From: Lumbricus rubellus
Lineage: Eukaryota; Annelida; Clitellata; Crassiclitellata; Lumbricidae
NCBI GenBank assembly: GCA_945859605.1
Contig: OX243824.1
Coordinates: 29,814,448 to 29,878,447, forward strand
Direction of reading: 5' to 3'
DNA length: 64,000 nt
Position numbers and translations under genes: made by a program. Below the pieces are notes generated by a model. The model saw nothing but the letters and a program-made list of their open reading frames with translations. It was not told where the DNA came from and did not search any database. This document shows positions 15,401 through 30,400 of the stretch, piece by piece. Position 1 is the stretch's first letter. Every line of letters begins with the position of its first letter.

Positions 15401-18400
15401 TGCTACACCGACCGCCACAGAACAAACGACGTCTGTCATTGGCACCACCAAGACCGACGAAACGACTACATCTTCGTCGACTCCTACACCGACCGCCACA
15501 GAACAAACGACGTCTGTCATTGGCACCACCAAGACCGACGAAACGACTACGCCTTCGTCGACTGCTACACCGACCGCCCCAGAACAAACGACATCTGTCA
15601 CTGGCACCACCAAGACCGACGAAACGACTACATCATCGTCGACTGCTACACCGACCGCCACGGAACAAACGACGTCTGTCCTTGGCACCACCAAGACCGA
15701 CGAAACGACTACATCTTCGTCGACTGCTACACCGACCGCCACAGAACAAACGACGTCTGTCATTGGCACCACCAAGACCGACGAAACGACTACATCTTCG
15801 TCGACTGCTACACCGACCGCCACAGAACAAACGACGTCTGTCATTGGCACCACAAAGACCGACGAAACGACTACATCTTCGTCGACTGCTACACCGACCG
15901 CCACAGAACAAACGACGTCTGTCCTTGACACCACCAAGACCGACGAAACGACTACATCATCCTCGACTGCTACACCGACCGCCACAGAACAAACGACGTC
16001 TGTCCTTGGCACCACCAAGACCGACGAAACGACCACATCTTCGTCGACTGCTACACCGACCGCCATAGAACAAACGACGTCTGTCATTGGCACCACCAAG
16101 ACCGACGAAACGACTACATCTTCGTCGACTGCTACACCGACCACCACAGAACAAACGACGTCTGTCCTTGACACCACCAGGACCGACGAAACGACTACAT
16201 CTTCGTCGACTGCTACACCGACCGCCACAGAACAAACGACGTCTGTCATTGGCACCACCAAGACCGACGAAACGACTACATCTTCGTCGACTCCTACACC
16301 GACCGCCACAGAACAAACGACGTCTGTCATTGGCACCACCAAGACCGACGAAACGACTACGCCTTCGTCGACTGCTACACCGACCGCCCCAGAACAAACG
16401 ACATCTGTCACTGGCACCACCAAGACCGACGAAACGACTACATCATCGTCGACTGCTACACCGACCGCCACGGAACAAACGACGTCTGTCCTTGGCACCA
16501 CCAAGACCGACGAAACGACTACATCTTCGTCGACTGCTACACCGACCGCCACAGAACAAACGACGTCTGTCATTGGCACCACCAAGACCGACGAAACGAC
16601 TACGCCTTCGTCGACTGCTACACCGACCGCCCCAGAACAAACGACATCTGTCACTGGCACCACCAAGACCGACGAAACGACTACATCATCGTCGACTGCT
16701 ACACCGACCGCCACAGAACAAACGACGTCTGTCATTGGCACCACCAAGACCGACGAAACGACTACATCTTCGTCGACTGCTACACCGACCGCCACAGAAC
16801 AAACGACGTCTGTCATTGGCACCACCAAGACCGACGAAACGACTACATCTTCGTCGACTCCTACACCGACCGCCACAGAACAAACGACGTCTGTCATTGG
16901 CACCACCAAGACCGACGAAACGACTACGCCTTCGTCGACTGCTACACCGACCGCCCCAGAACAAACGACATCTGTCACTGGCACCACCAAGACCGACGAA
17001 ACGACTACATCATCGTCGACTGCTACACCGACCGCCACGGAACAAACGACGTCTGTCCTTGGCACCACCAAGACCGACGAAACGACTACATCTTCGTCGA
17101 CTGCTACACCGACCGCCACAGAACAAACGACGTCTGTCATTGGCACCACCAAGACCGACGAAACGACTACATCTTCGTCGACTGCTACACCGACCGCCAC
17201 AGAACAAACGACGTCTGTCATTGGCACCACAAAGACCGACGAAACGACTACATCTTCGTCGACTGCTACACCGACCGCCACAGAACAAACGACGTCTGTC
17301 CTCGACACCACCAAGACCGACGAAACGACTACATCTTCGTCGACTGCTACACCGACCGCCACAGAACAAACGACATCTGTCACTGGCACCACCAAGACCG
17401 ACGAAACGACTACATCATCCTCGACTGCTACACCGACCGCCACAGAACAAACGACGTCTGTCCTTGGCACCACCAAGACCGACGAAACGACCACATCTTC
17501 GTCGACTGCTACACCGACCGCCACAGAACAAACGACGTCTGTCATTGGCACCACCAAGACCGACGAAACGACTACATCTTCGTCGACTGCTACACCGACC
17601 ACCACAGAACAAACGACGTCTGTCCTTGACACCACCAGGACCGACGAAACGACTACATCTTCGTCGACTGCTACACCGACCGCCACAGAACAAACGACGT
17701 CTGTCATTGGCACCACCAAGACCGACGAAACGACTACATCTTCGTCGACTCCTACACCGACCGCCACAGAACAAACGACGTCTGTCATTGGCACCACCAA
17801 GACCGACGAAACGACTACGCCTTCGTCGACTGCTACACCGACCGCCCCAGAACAAACGACATCTGTCACTGGCACCACCAAGACCGACGAAACGACTACA
17901 TCATCGTCGACTGCTACACCGACCGCCACGGAACAAACGACGTCTGTCCTTGGCACCACCAAGACCGACGAAACGACTACATCTTCGTCGACTGCTACAC
18001 CGACCGCCACAGAACAAACGACGTCTGTCATTGGCACCACCAAGACCGACGAAACGACTACATCTTCGTCGACTGCTACACCGACCGCCACAGAACAAAC
18101 GACGTCTGTCATTGGCACCACAAAGACCGACGAAACGACTACATCTTCGTCGACTGCTACACCGACCGCCACAGAACAAACGACGTCTGTCCTCGACACC
18201 ACCAAGACCGACGAAACGACTACATCTTCGTCGACTGCTACACCGACCGCCACAGAACAAACGACATCTGTCACTGGCACCACCAAGACCGACGAAACGA
18301 CTACATCATCCTCGACTGCTACACCGACCGCCACAGAACAAACGACGTCTGTCCTTGGCACCACCAAGACCGACGAAACGACCACATCTTCGTCGACTGC

Positions 18401-21400
18401 TACACCGACCGCCACAGAACAAACGACGTCTGTCATTGGCACCACCAAGACCGACGAAACGACTACATCTTCGTCGACTGCTACACCGACCACCACAGAA
18501 CAAACGACGTCTGTCCTTGACACCACCAAGACCGACGAAGCGACTACATCTTCGTCGACTGCTACACCGACCGCCACAGAACAAACGACGTCTGTCACTG
18601 GCACCACCAAGACCGACGAAACGACTACATCATCGTCGACTGCTACACCGACCGCCACAGAACAAACGACGTCTGTCCTTGGCACCACCAAGACCGACGA
18701 AACGACTACATCGTCGTCGACTGCTACACCGACCGCCACAGAACAAACGACGTCTGTCATTGGCACCACCAAGACCGACGAAACGACTGCATCTTCGTCG
18801 ACTCCTACACCGACCGCCACAGAACAAACGACGTCTGTCATTGGCACCACCAAGACCGACGAAACGACTACATCTTCGTCGACTGCTACACCGACCGCCA
18901 CAGAACAAACGACGTCTGTCATTGGCACCACCAAGACCGACGAAACGACTACATCTTCGTCGACTGCTACACCGACCGCCACAGAACAAACGACGTCTGT
19001 CATTGGCACCACCAAGACCGACAAAACGACTACATTTTCGTCGTCTGCTACAACGACCGCCACAGAAATATCGACGTCTTTCATTGGCACCACCAAGACC
19101 GACGAAACGACTACATCTTCGTCGACTGCTACACCGACCGCCACAGAACAAACGACGTCTCTCATTGGCACCACCAAGACCGACGAAACGACTACATCTT
19201 CGTCGACTGCTACACCGACCGCTACAGAACAAACGACGTCTGTCATTGGCACCACCAAGACCGACGAAACGACTACATCTTCGTCGACTGCTAAACCGAC
19301 CGCCACAGAACAAACGACGTCTGTCCTTGGCACCACCATGACCGACGAAACGACTACATCTTCGTCGACTGCTACACCGACCGCCACAGAACAAGCGACG
19401 TCTGTCATTGGCACCACCAAGACCGACGAAACGACTACATCTTCGTCGACTGCTACACCGACCACCACAGAACAAACGACGTCTGTCATTGGCACCACCA
19501 AGACCGACGAAACGACTACATCTTCGTCGACTGCTACACCGACCGCCACAGAACAAACGACGTCTGTCCTTGACACCACCAAGACCGACGAAACGACTAC
19601 ATCTTCGTCGACTGCTACACCGACCGCCACAGAACAAACGACATCTGTCATTGGCACCACCAAGACCGACGAAACGACAACATCGTCGTCGACTGCTACA
19701 CCGTCCGCCACAGAACAAACGACGTCTGTCATTGGCACCACCAAGACCGACGAAACGACTACATCTTCGTCGACTGCTACACCGACCGCCACAGAACAAA
19801 CGACGTCTGTCATTGGCACCACCAAGACCGACGAAACGACTACATCTTCGTCGACTGCTACACCGACCGCCACAGAACAAGCGACCTCTGTCCTTGATAC
19901 CAACAAGACCGACGAAACGACTACATCTTCGTCGACTGCTACACCGACCGCCACAGAACAAACGACGTCTGTCACTGGCACCACCAAGACCGACGAAACG
20001 ACTACGTCTTCGTCGACTGCTACACCGACCGCCACAGAACAAACGACGTCTGTCATTGGCACCACCAAGACCGACGAAACGACTACATCTTCGTCGACTG
20101 CTACACCGACCGCCACAGAACAAACGACGTCTGTCCTTGACACCACCAAGACCGACGAAACGACTACATCTTCGTCGACTGCTACACCGACCGCCACAGA
20201 ACAAACGACAACTGTCATTGGCACCACCAAGACCGACGAAACGACAACATCCTCGTCGACTGCTACACCGTCCGCCACAGAACAAACGACGTCTGTCATT
20301 GGCACCACCAAGACCGACGAAACGACTACATCTTCGTCGACTGCTACACCGACCGCCACAGAACAAACGACGTCTGTCATTGGCACCACCAAGACCGACG
20401 AAACGACTACATCTTCGTCGACTCCTACACCGACCGCCACAGAACAAACGACGTCTGTCATTGGCACCACCAAGACCGACGAAACGACTACATCTTCGTC
20501 GACTGCTACACCGACCGCTACAGAACAAACGACGTCTGTCATTGGCACCACCAAGACCGACGAAACGACTACATCTTCGTCGACTGCTAAACCGACCGCC
20601 ACAGAACAAACGACGTCTGTCCTTGGCACCACCATGACCGACGAAACGACTACATCTTCGTCGACTGCTACACCGACCGCCACAGCACAAACGACGTCTG
20701 TCATTGGCACCACCAAGACCGACGAAACGACTACATCTTCGTCGACTGCTACACCGACCACCACAGAACAAACGACGTCTGTCAGTGGCACCACCAAGAC
20801 CGTCGAAACGACTACATCTTCGTCGACTGCTACACCGACCGCCACAGAACAAACGACGTCTGTCATTGGCACCACCAAGACCGACGAAACGACTACATCT
20901 TCGTCGACTGCTACACCGACCGCCACAGAACAAACGACGTCTGTCATTGGCACCACCAAGACCGACGAAACGACTACATCTTCGTCGACTGCTACACCGA
21001 TCGCCACAGAACAAACGACGTCTGTCATTGGCACCACCAAGACCGACGAAACGACTACGTCTTCGTCGACTGCTACACCGACCACCACAGAACAAACGAC
21101 GTCTGTCCTTGACACCACCAAGACCGACGAAACGACTACATCTTCGTCGACTGCTACACCGACCGCCACAGAACAAACGACGTCTGTCATTGGCACCACC
21201 AAGACCGACGAAACGACTACATCTTCGTCGACTGCTACACCGACCACCACAGAACAAACGACGTCTGTCAGTGGCACCACCAAGACCGACGAAACGACTA
21301 CATCTTCGTCGAATGCTACACCGACCGCCACAGAACAAACGACGTCTGTCATTGGCACCACCAAGACCGACGAAACGACTACATCTTCGTCGACTGCTAC

Positions 21401-24400
21401 ACCGACCGCCACAGAACAAACGACGTCTGTCATTGGCACCACCAAGAACGACGAAACGACTACGTCTTCGTCGACTGCTACACCGACCACCACAGAACAA
21501 ACGACGTCTGTCCTTGACACCACCAAGACCGACGAAACGACTACATCTTCGTCGACTGCTACACCGACCGCCACAGAACAAACGACGTCTGTCATTGGCA
21601 CCACCAAGACCGACGAAACGACTACATCTTCGTCGACTGCTACACCGACCACCACAGAACAAACGACGTCTGTCATTGGCACCACCAAGACCGACGAAAC
21701 GACTACATCTTCGTCGACTGCTACACCGACCGCCACAGAACAAGCGACCTCTGTCCTTGATACCAACAAGACCGACGAAACGACTACATCTTCGTCGACT
21801 GCTACACCGACCGCCACAGAACAAACGACGTCTGTCCTTGACACCACCAAGACCGACGAAACGACTACATCTTCGTCGACTGCTACACCGACCGCCACAG
21901 AACAAACGACATCTGTCACTGGCACCACCAAGACCGACGAAACGACAACATCTTCGTCGACTGCTACACCGACCGCCACAGAACAAACGACGTCTGTCAT
22001 TGGCACCACCAAGACCGACGAAACGACTACATCTTCGTCGACTGCTACACCGACCGCCACAGAACAAACGACGTCTGTCATTGGCACCACCAAGACCGAC
22101 GAAACGACTACGCCTTCGTCGACTGCTACACCGACCGCCACAGAACAAACGACATCTGTCACTGGCACCACCAAGACCGAAGAAACGACTACATCATCGT
22201 CGACTGCTACACCGACCGCCACAGAACAAACGACGTCTGTCCTTGGCACCACCAAGACCGACGAAACGACTACATCTTCGTCGACTGCTACACCGACCGC
22301 CACAGAACAAACGACGTCTGTCATTGGCACCACCAAGACCGACGAAACGACTACATCTTCGTCGACTGCTACACCGACCGCCACAGAACAAACGACGTCT
22401 GTCCTTGGCACCACCAAGACCGACGAAACGACTACATCTTCGTCGACTGCTACACAGACCGCCACAGAACAAGCGACGTCTGTCATTGGCACCACCAAGA
22501 CCGACGAAACGACTACATCTTCGTCGACTGCTACACCGACCGCCACAGAACAAACGACGTCTGTCATTGGCACCACCAAGACCGACGAAACGACTACATC
22601 TTCGTCGACTGCTACACCGACTGCCACAGAACAAACGACGTCTGTCCTTAGCGCCACCAAGACCGACGAAACGACTACATCTTCGTCGACTGCTACACCG
22701 ACCGCCACAGAACAAACGTCGTCGACTGCTACACCGACCGCTACAGAACAAACGACGTCTGTCATTGGCACCACCAAGACCGACGAAACGACTACATCTT
22801 CGTCGACTGCTAAACCGACCGCCACAGAACAAACGACGTCTGTCCTTGGCACCACCATGACCGACGAAACGACTACAACTTGGTCGACTGCTACACCGAC
22901 CGCCCCAGAACAAACGACATCTGTCACTGGCACCACCAAGACCGACGAAACGACTACATCTTCGTCGACTGCTACACCGACCGCCACAGAACAAACGACG
23001 TCTGTCCTTGGCACCACAAAAACCGACGAAACGACTACATCTTCGTCGACTGCTACACCGACCGCCACAGAACAAACGACGTCTGTCATTGGCACCACCA
23101 AGAACGACGAAACGACTACGTCTTCGTCGACTGCTACACCGACCACCACAGAACAAACGACGTCTGTCCTTGACACCACCAAGACCGACGAAACGACTAC
23201 ATCTTCGTCGACTGCTACACCGACCGCCACAGAACAAACGACGTCTGTCATTGGCACCACCAAGACCGACGAAACGACTACATCTTCGTCGACTGCTACA
23301 CCGACCACCACAGAACAAACGACGTCTGTCATTGGCACCACCAAGACCGACGAAACGACTACATCTTCGTCGACTGCTACACCGACCGCCACAGAACAAG
23401 CGACCTCTGTCCTTGATACCAACAAGACCGACGAAACGACTACATCTTCGTCGACTGCTACACCGACCGCCACAGAACAAACGACGTCTGTCACTAGCAC
23501 CACCAAGACCGACGAAACGACTACGTCTTCGTCGACTGCTACACCGACCGCCACAGAACAAACGACGTCTGTCATTGGCACCACCAAGACCGACGAAACG
23601 ACTACATCTTCGTCGACTCCTACACCGACCGCCACAGAACAAACGACGTCTGTCATTGGCACCACCAAGACCGACGAAACGACTACGCCTTCGTCGACTG
23701 CTACACCGACCGCCCCAGAACAAACGACATCTGTCACTGGCACCACCAAGACCGACGAAACGACTACATCATCGTCGACTGCTACACCGACCGCCACAAA
23801 ACAAACGACGTCTGTCCTTGGCACCACCAAGACCGACGAAACGACTACATCTTCGTCGACTGCTACACCGACCGCCACAGAACAAACGACGTCTGTCATT
23901 GGCACCACCAAGACCGACGAAACGACTACATCTTCGTCGACTCCTACACCGACCGCCACAGAACAAACGACGTCTGTCATTGGCACCACCAAGACCGACG
24001 AAACGACTACGCCTTCGTCGACTGCTACACCGACCGCCACAGAACAAACGACGTCTGTCATTGGCACCACAAAGACCGACGAAACGACTACATCTTCGTC
24101 GACTGCTACACCGACCGCCACAGAACAAACGACGTCTGTCATTGGCACCACCAAGACCGACGAAACGACTACATCTTCGTCGACTCCTACACCGACCGCC
24201 ACAGAACAAACGACGTCTGTCATTGGCACCACCAAGACCGACGAAACGACTACGCCTTCGTCGACTGCTACACCGACCGCCACAGAACAAACGACGTCTG
24301 TCATTGGCACCACCAAGACCGACGAAACGACTACGCCTTCGTCGACTGCTACACCGACCGCCCCAGAACAAACGACATCTGTCACTGGCACCACCAAGAC

Positions 24401-27400
24401 CGACGAAACGACTACATCATCGTCGACTGCTACACCGACCGCCACGGAACAAACGACGTCTGTCCTTGGCACCACCAAGACCGACGAAACGACTACATCT
24501 TCGTCGACTGCTACACCGACCGCCACAGAACAAACGACGTCTGTCATTGGCACCACCAAGACCGACGAAACGACTACATCTTCGTCGACTGCTACACCGA
24601 CCGCCACAGAACAAACGACGTCTGTCATTGGCACCACAAAGACCGACGAAACGACTACATCTTCGTCGACTGCTACACCGACCGCCACAGAACAAACGAC
24701 GTCTGTCCTCGACACCACCAAGACCGACGAAACGACTACATCTTCGTCGACTGCTAAACCGACCGCCACAGAACAAACGACGTCTGTCCTTGGCACCACC
24801 ATGACCGACGAAACGACTACATCTTCGTCGACTGCTACACCGACCGCCACAGAACAAGCGACGTCTGTCTTTGGCACCACCAAGACCGACGAAACGACTA
24901 CATCTTCGTCGACTGCTACACCGACCACCACAGAACAAACGACGTCTGTCATTGGCACCACCAAGACCGACGAAACGACTACATCTTCGTCGACTGCTAC
25001 ACCGACCGCCACAGAACAAACGACGTCTGTCACTGGCACCACCAAGACCGACGAAACGACTACGTTTTCGTCGACTGCTACACCGACCGCCACAGAAATA
25101 TCGACGTCTGTCATTGGCACCACCAAGACCGACGAAACGACTACGTCTTCGTCGACTGCTACACCGACCGCCACAGAACAAACGACGTCTGTCATTGGCA
25201 CCACCAAGACCGACGAAACGACTACATCTTCGTCGACTGCTACACCGACCGCCACAGAACAAACGACGTCTGTCCTTGACACCACCAAGACCGACGAAAC
25301 GACTACATCTTCGTCGACTGCTACACCGACCGCCACAGAACAAACGACATCTGTCACTGGCACCACCAAGACCGACGAAACGACAACATCTTCGTCGACT
25401 GCTACACCGACCGCCACAGAACAAACGACGTCTGTCATTGGCACCACCAAGACCGACGAAACGACTACATCTTCGTCGACTGCTACACCGACCGCCACAG
25501 AACAAACGACGTCTGTCATTGGCACCACCAAGACCGACGAAACGACTACGCCTTCGTCGACTGCTACACCGACCGCCACAGAACAAACGACATCTGTCAC
25601 TGGCACCACCAAGACCGACGAAACGACTACATCATCGTCGACTGCTACACCGACCGCCACAGAACAAACGACGTCTGTCCTTGGCACCACCAAGACCGAC
25701 GAAACGACTACATCTTCGTCGAATGCTACACCGACCGCCACAGAACAAACGACGTCTGTCATTGGCACCACCAAGACCGACGAAACGACTACATCTTCGT
25801 CGACTGCTACACCGACCGCCACAGAACAAACGACGTCTGTCCTTGGCACCACCAAGACCGACGAAACGACTACATCTTCGTCGACTGCTACACAGACCGC
25901 CACAGAACAAGCGACGTCTGTCATTGGCACCACCAAAACCGACGAAACGACTACATCTTCGTCGACTGCTACACCGACCGCCACAGAACAAACGACGTCT
26001 GTCATTGGCACCACCAAGACCGACGAAACGACTACATCTTCGTCGACTGCTACACCGACTGCCACAGAACAAACGACGTCTGTCCTTAGCGCCACCAAGA
26101 GCGACGAAACGACTACATCTTCGTCGACTGCTACACCGACCGCCACAGAACAAACGTCGTCGACTGCTACACCGACCGCTACAGAACAAACGACGTCTGT
26201 CATTGGCACCACCAAGACCGACGAAACGACTACATCTTCGTCGACTGCTACACCGACCGCCACAGAACAAACGACGTCTGTCCTTGGCACCACCATGACC
26301 GACGAAACGACTACAACTTGGTCGACTGCTACACCGACCGCCCCAGAACAAACGACATCTGTCACTGGCACCACCAAGACCGACGAAACGACTACATCAT
26401 CGTCGACTGCTACACCGACCGCCACAGAACAAACGACGTCTGTCCTTGGCACCACAAAAACCGACGAAACGACTACATCTTCGTCGACTGCTACACCGAC
26501 CGCCACAGAACAAACGACGTCTGTCATTGGCACCACCAAGAACGACGAAACGACTACGTCTTCGTCGACTGCTACACCGACCACCACAGAACAAACGACG
26601 TCTGTCCTTGACACCACCAAGACCGACGAAACGACTACATCTTCGTCGACTGCTACACCGACCGCCACAGAACAAACGACGTCTGTCATTGGCACCACCA
26701 AGACCGACGAAACGACTACATCTTCGTCGACTGCTACACCGACCACCACAGAACAAGCGACGTCTGTCATTGGCACCACCAAGACCGACGAAACGACTAC
26801 ATCTTCGTCGACTGCTACACCGACCACCACAGAACAAACGACGTCTGTCATTGGCACCACCAAGACCGACGAAACGACTACATCTTCGTCGACTGCTACA
26901 CCGACCGCCACAGAACAAACGACGTCTGTCCTTGACACCACCAAGACCGACGAAACGACTACATCTTCGTCGACTGCTACACCGACCGCCACAGAACAAA
27001 CGACGTCTGTCCCTGGCACCACCAAGACCGACGAAACGACTACATCTTCGTCGACTCCTACACCGACCGCCACAGAACAAACGACGTCTGTCATTGGCAC
27101 CACCAAGACCGACGAAACGACTACGCCTTCGTCGACTGCTACACCGACCGCCCCAGAACAAACGACATCTGTCACTGGCACCACCAAGACCGACGAAACG
27201 ACTACATCATCGTCGACTGCTACACCGACCGCCACAGAACAAACGACGTCTGTCCTTGGCACCACCAAGACCGACGAAACGACTACATCTTCGTCGACTG
27301 CTACACCGACCGCCACAGAACAAACGACATCTGTCATTGGCACCACCAAGACCGACGAAACGACTACATCTTCGTCGACTCCTACACCGACCGCCACAGA

Positions 27401-30400
27401 ACAAACGACGTCTGTCATTGGCACCACCAAGACCGACGAAACGACTACGCCTTCGTCGACTGCTACACCGACCGCCCCAGAACAAACGACATCTGTCACT
27501 GGCACCACCAAGACCGACGAAACGACTACATCATCGTCGACTGCTACACCGACCGCCACGGAACAAACGACGTCTGTCCTTGGCACCACCAAGACCGACG
27601 AAACGACTACATCTTCGTCGACTGCTACACCGACCGCCACAGAACAAACGACGTCTGTCATTGGCACCACCAAGACCGACGAAACGACTACATCTTCGTC
27701 GACTGCTACACCGACCGCCACAGAACAAACGACGTCTGTCATTGGCACCACAAAGACCAACGAAACGACTACATCTTCGTCGACTGCTACACCGACCGCC
27801 ACAGAACAAACGACGTCTGTCCTCGACACCACCAAGACCGACGAAACGACTACATCTTCGTCGACTGCTACACCGACCGCCACAGAACAAACGACATCTG
27901 TCACTGGCACCACCAAGACCGACGAAACGACTACATCATCCTCGACTGCTACACCGACCGCCACAGAACAAACGACGTCTGTCCTTGGCACCACCAAGAC
28001 CGACGAAACGACCACATCTTCGTCGACTGCTACACCGACCGCCATAGAACAAACGACGTCTGTCATTGGCACCACCAAGACCGACGAAACGACTACATCT
28101 TCGTCGACTGCTACACCGACCACCACAGAACAAACGACGTCTGTCCTTGACACCACCAAGACCGACGAAGCGACTACATCTTCGTCGACTGCTACACCGA
28201 CCGCCACAGAACAAACGACATCTGTCACTGGCACCACCAAGACCGACGAAACGACTACATCATCGTCGACTGCTACACCGACCGCCACAGAACAAACGAC
28301 GTCTGTCCTTGGCACCACCAAGACCGACGAAACGACTACATCTTCGTCGACTGCTACACCGACCGCCACAGAACAAACGACGTCTGTCATTGGCACCACC
28401 AAGACCGACGAAACGACTGCATCTTCGTCGACTCCTACACCGACCGCCACAGAACAAACGACGTCTGTCATTGGCACCACCAAGACCGACGAAACGACTA
28501 CATCTTCGTCGACTGCTACACCGACCGCCACAGAACAAACGACGTCTGTCATTGGCACCACCAAGACCGACGAAACGACTACATCTTCGTCGACTGCTAC
28601 ACCGACCGCCACAGAACAAACGACGTCTGTCATTGGCACCACCAAGACCGACAAAACGACTACATCTTCGTCGTCTGCTACAACGACCGCCACAGAAATA
28701 TCGACGTCTTTCATTGGCACCACCAAGACCGACGAAACGACTACATCTTCGTCGACTGCTACACCGACCGCCACAGAACAAACGACGTCTGTCATTGGCA
28801 CCACCAAGACCGACGAAACGACTACATCTTCGTCGACTGCTACACCGACCGCTACAGAACAAACGACGTCTGTCATTGGCACCACCAAGACCGACGAAAC
28901 GACTACATCTTCGTCGACTGCTAAACCGACCGCCACAGAACAAACGACGTCTGTCCTTGGCACCACCATGACCGACGAAACGACTACATCTTCGTCGACT
29001 GCTACACCGACCGCCACAGAACAAGCGACGTCTGTCATTGGCACCACCAAGACCGACGAAACGACTACATCTTCGTCGACTGCTACACCGACCACCACAG
29101 AACAAACGACGTCTGTCATTGGCACCACCAAGACCGACGAAACGACTACATCTTCGTCGACTGCTACACCGACCGCCACAGAACAAACGACGTCTGTCCT
29201 TGACACCACCAAGACCGACGAAACGACTACATCTTCGTCGACTGCTACACTGACCGCCACAGAACAAACGACATCTGTCATTGGCACCACCAAGACCGAC
29301 GAAACGACAACATCTTCGTCGACTGCTACACCGTCCGCCACAGAACAAACGACGTCTGTCATTGGCACCACCAAGACCGACGAAACGACTACATCTTCGT
29401 CGACTCCTACACCGACCGCCACAGAACAAACGACGTCTGTCATTGGCACCACCAAGACCGACGAAACGACTACATCTTCGTCGACTGCTACACCGACCGC
29501 CACAGAACAAGCGACCTCTGTCCTTGATACCAACAAGACCGACGAAACGACTACATCTTCGTCGACTGCTACACCGACCGCCACAGAACAAACGACGTCT
29601 GTCACTGGCACCACCAAGACCGACGAAACGACTACGTCTTCGTCGACTGCTACACCGACCGCCACAGAACAAACGACGTCTGTCATTGGCACCACCAAGA
29701 CCGACGAAACGACTACATCTTCGTCGACTGCTACACCGACCGCCACAGAACAAACGACGTCTGTCCTTGACACCACCAAGACCGACGAAACGACTACATC
29801 TTCGTCGACTGCTACACCGACCGCCACAGAACAAACGACATCTGTCATTGGCACCACCAAGACCGACGAAACGACAACATCCTCGTCGACTGCTACACCG
29901 TCCGCCACAGAACAAACGACGTCTGTCATTGGCACCACCAAGACCGACGAAACGACTACATCTTCGTCGACTGCTACACCGACCACCACAGAACAAACGA
30001 CGTCTGTCATTGGCACCACCAAGACCGACGAAACGACTACATCTTCGTCGACTCCTACACCGACCGCCACAGAACAAACGACGTCTGTCATTGGCACCAC
30101 CAAGACCGACGAAACGACTACATCTTCGTCGACTGCTACACCGACCGCTACAGAACAAACGACGTCTGTCATTGGCACCACCAAGACCGACGAAACGACT
30201 ACATCTTCGTCGACTGCTAAACCGACCGCCACAGAACAAACGACGTCTGTCCTTGGCACCACCATGACCGACGAAACGACTACATCTTCGTCGACTGCTA
30301 CACCGACCGCCACAGCACAAACGACGTCTGTCATTGGCACCACCAAGACCGACGAAACGACTACATCTTCGTCGACTGCTACACCGACCACCACAGAACA

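Noticed and set aside
18630..22148. Long antisense open frame (about 1,170 codons, Arg/Gly/Cys-rich 27-residue repeat); similar ones elsewhere, e.g. 34908-38258 and 3780-6812
   Set aside because: It is the complement of the repeat unit in a phase lacking stops. It starts at non-ATG codons and ends wherever the sense unit has TCA TCG or TCG TCA, so its ends follow sense-strand variants. It is a shadow.
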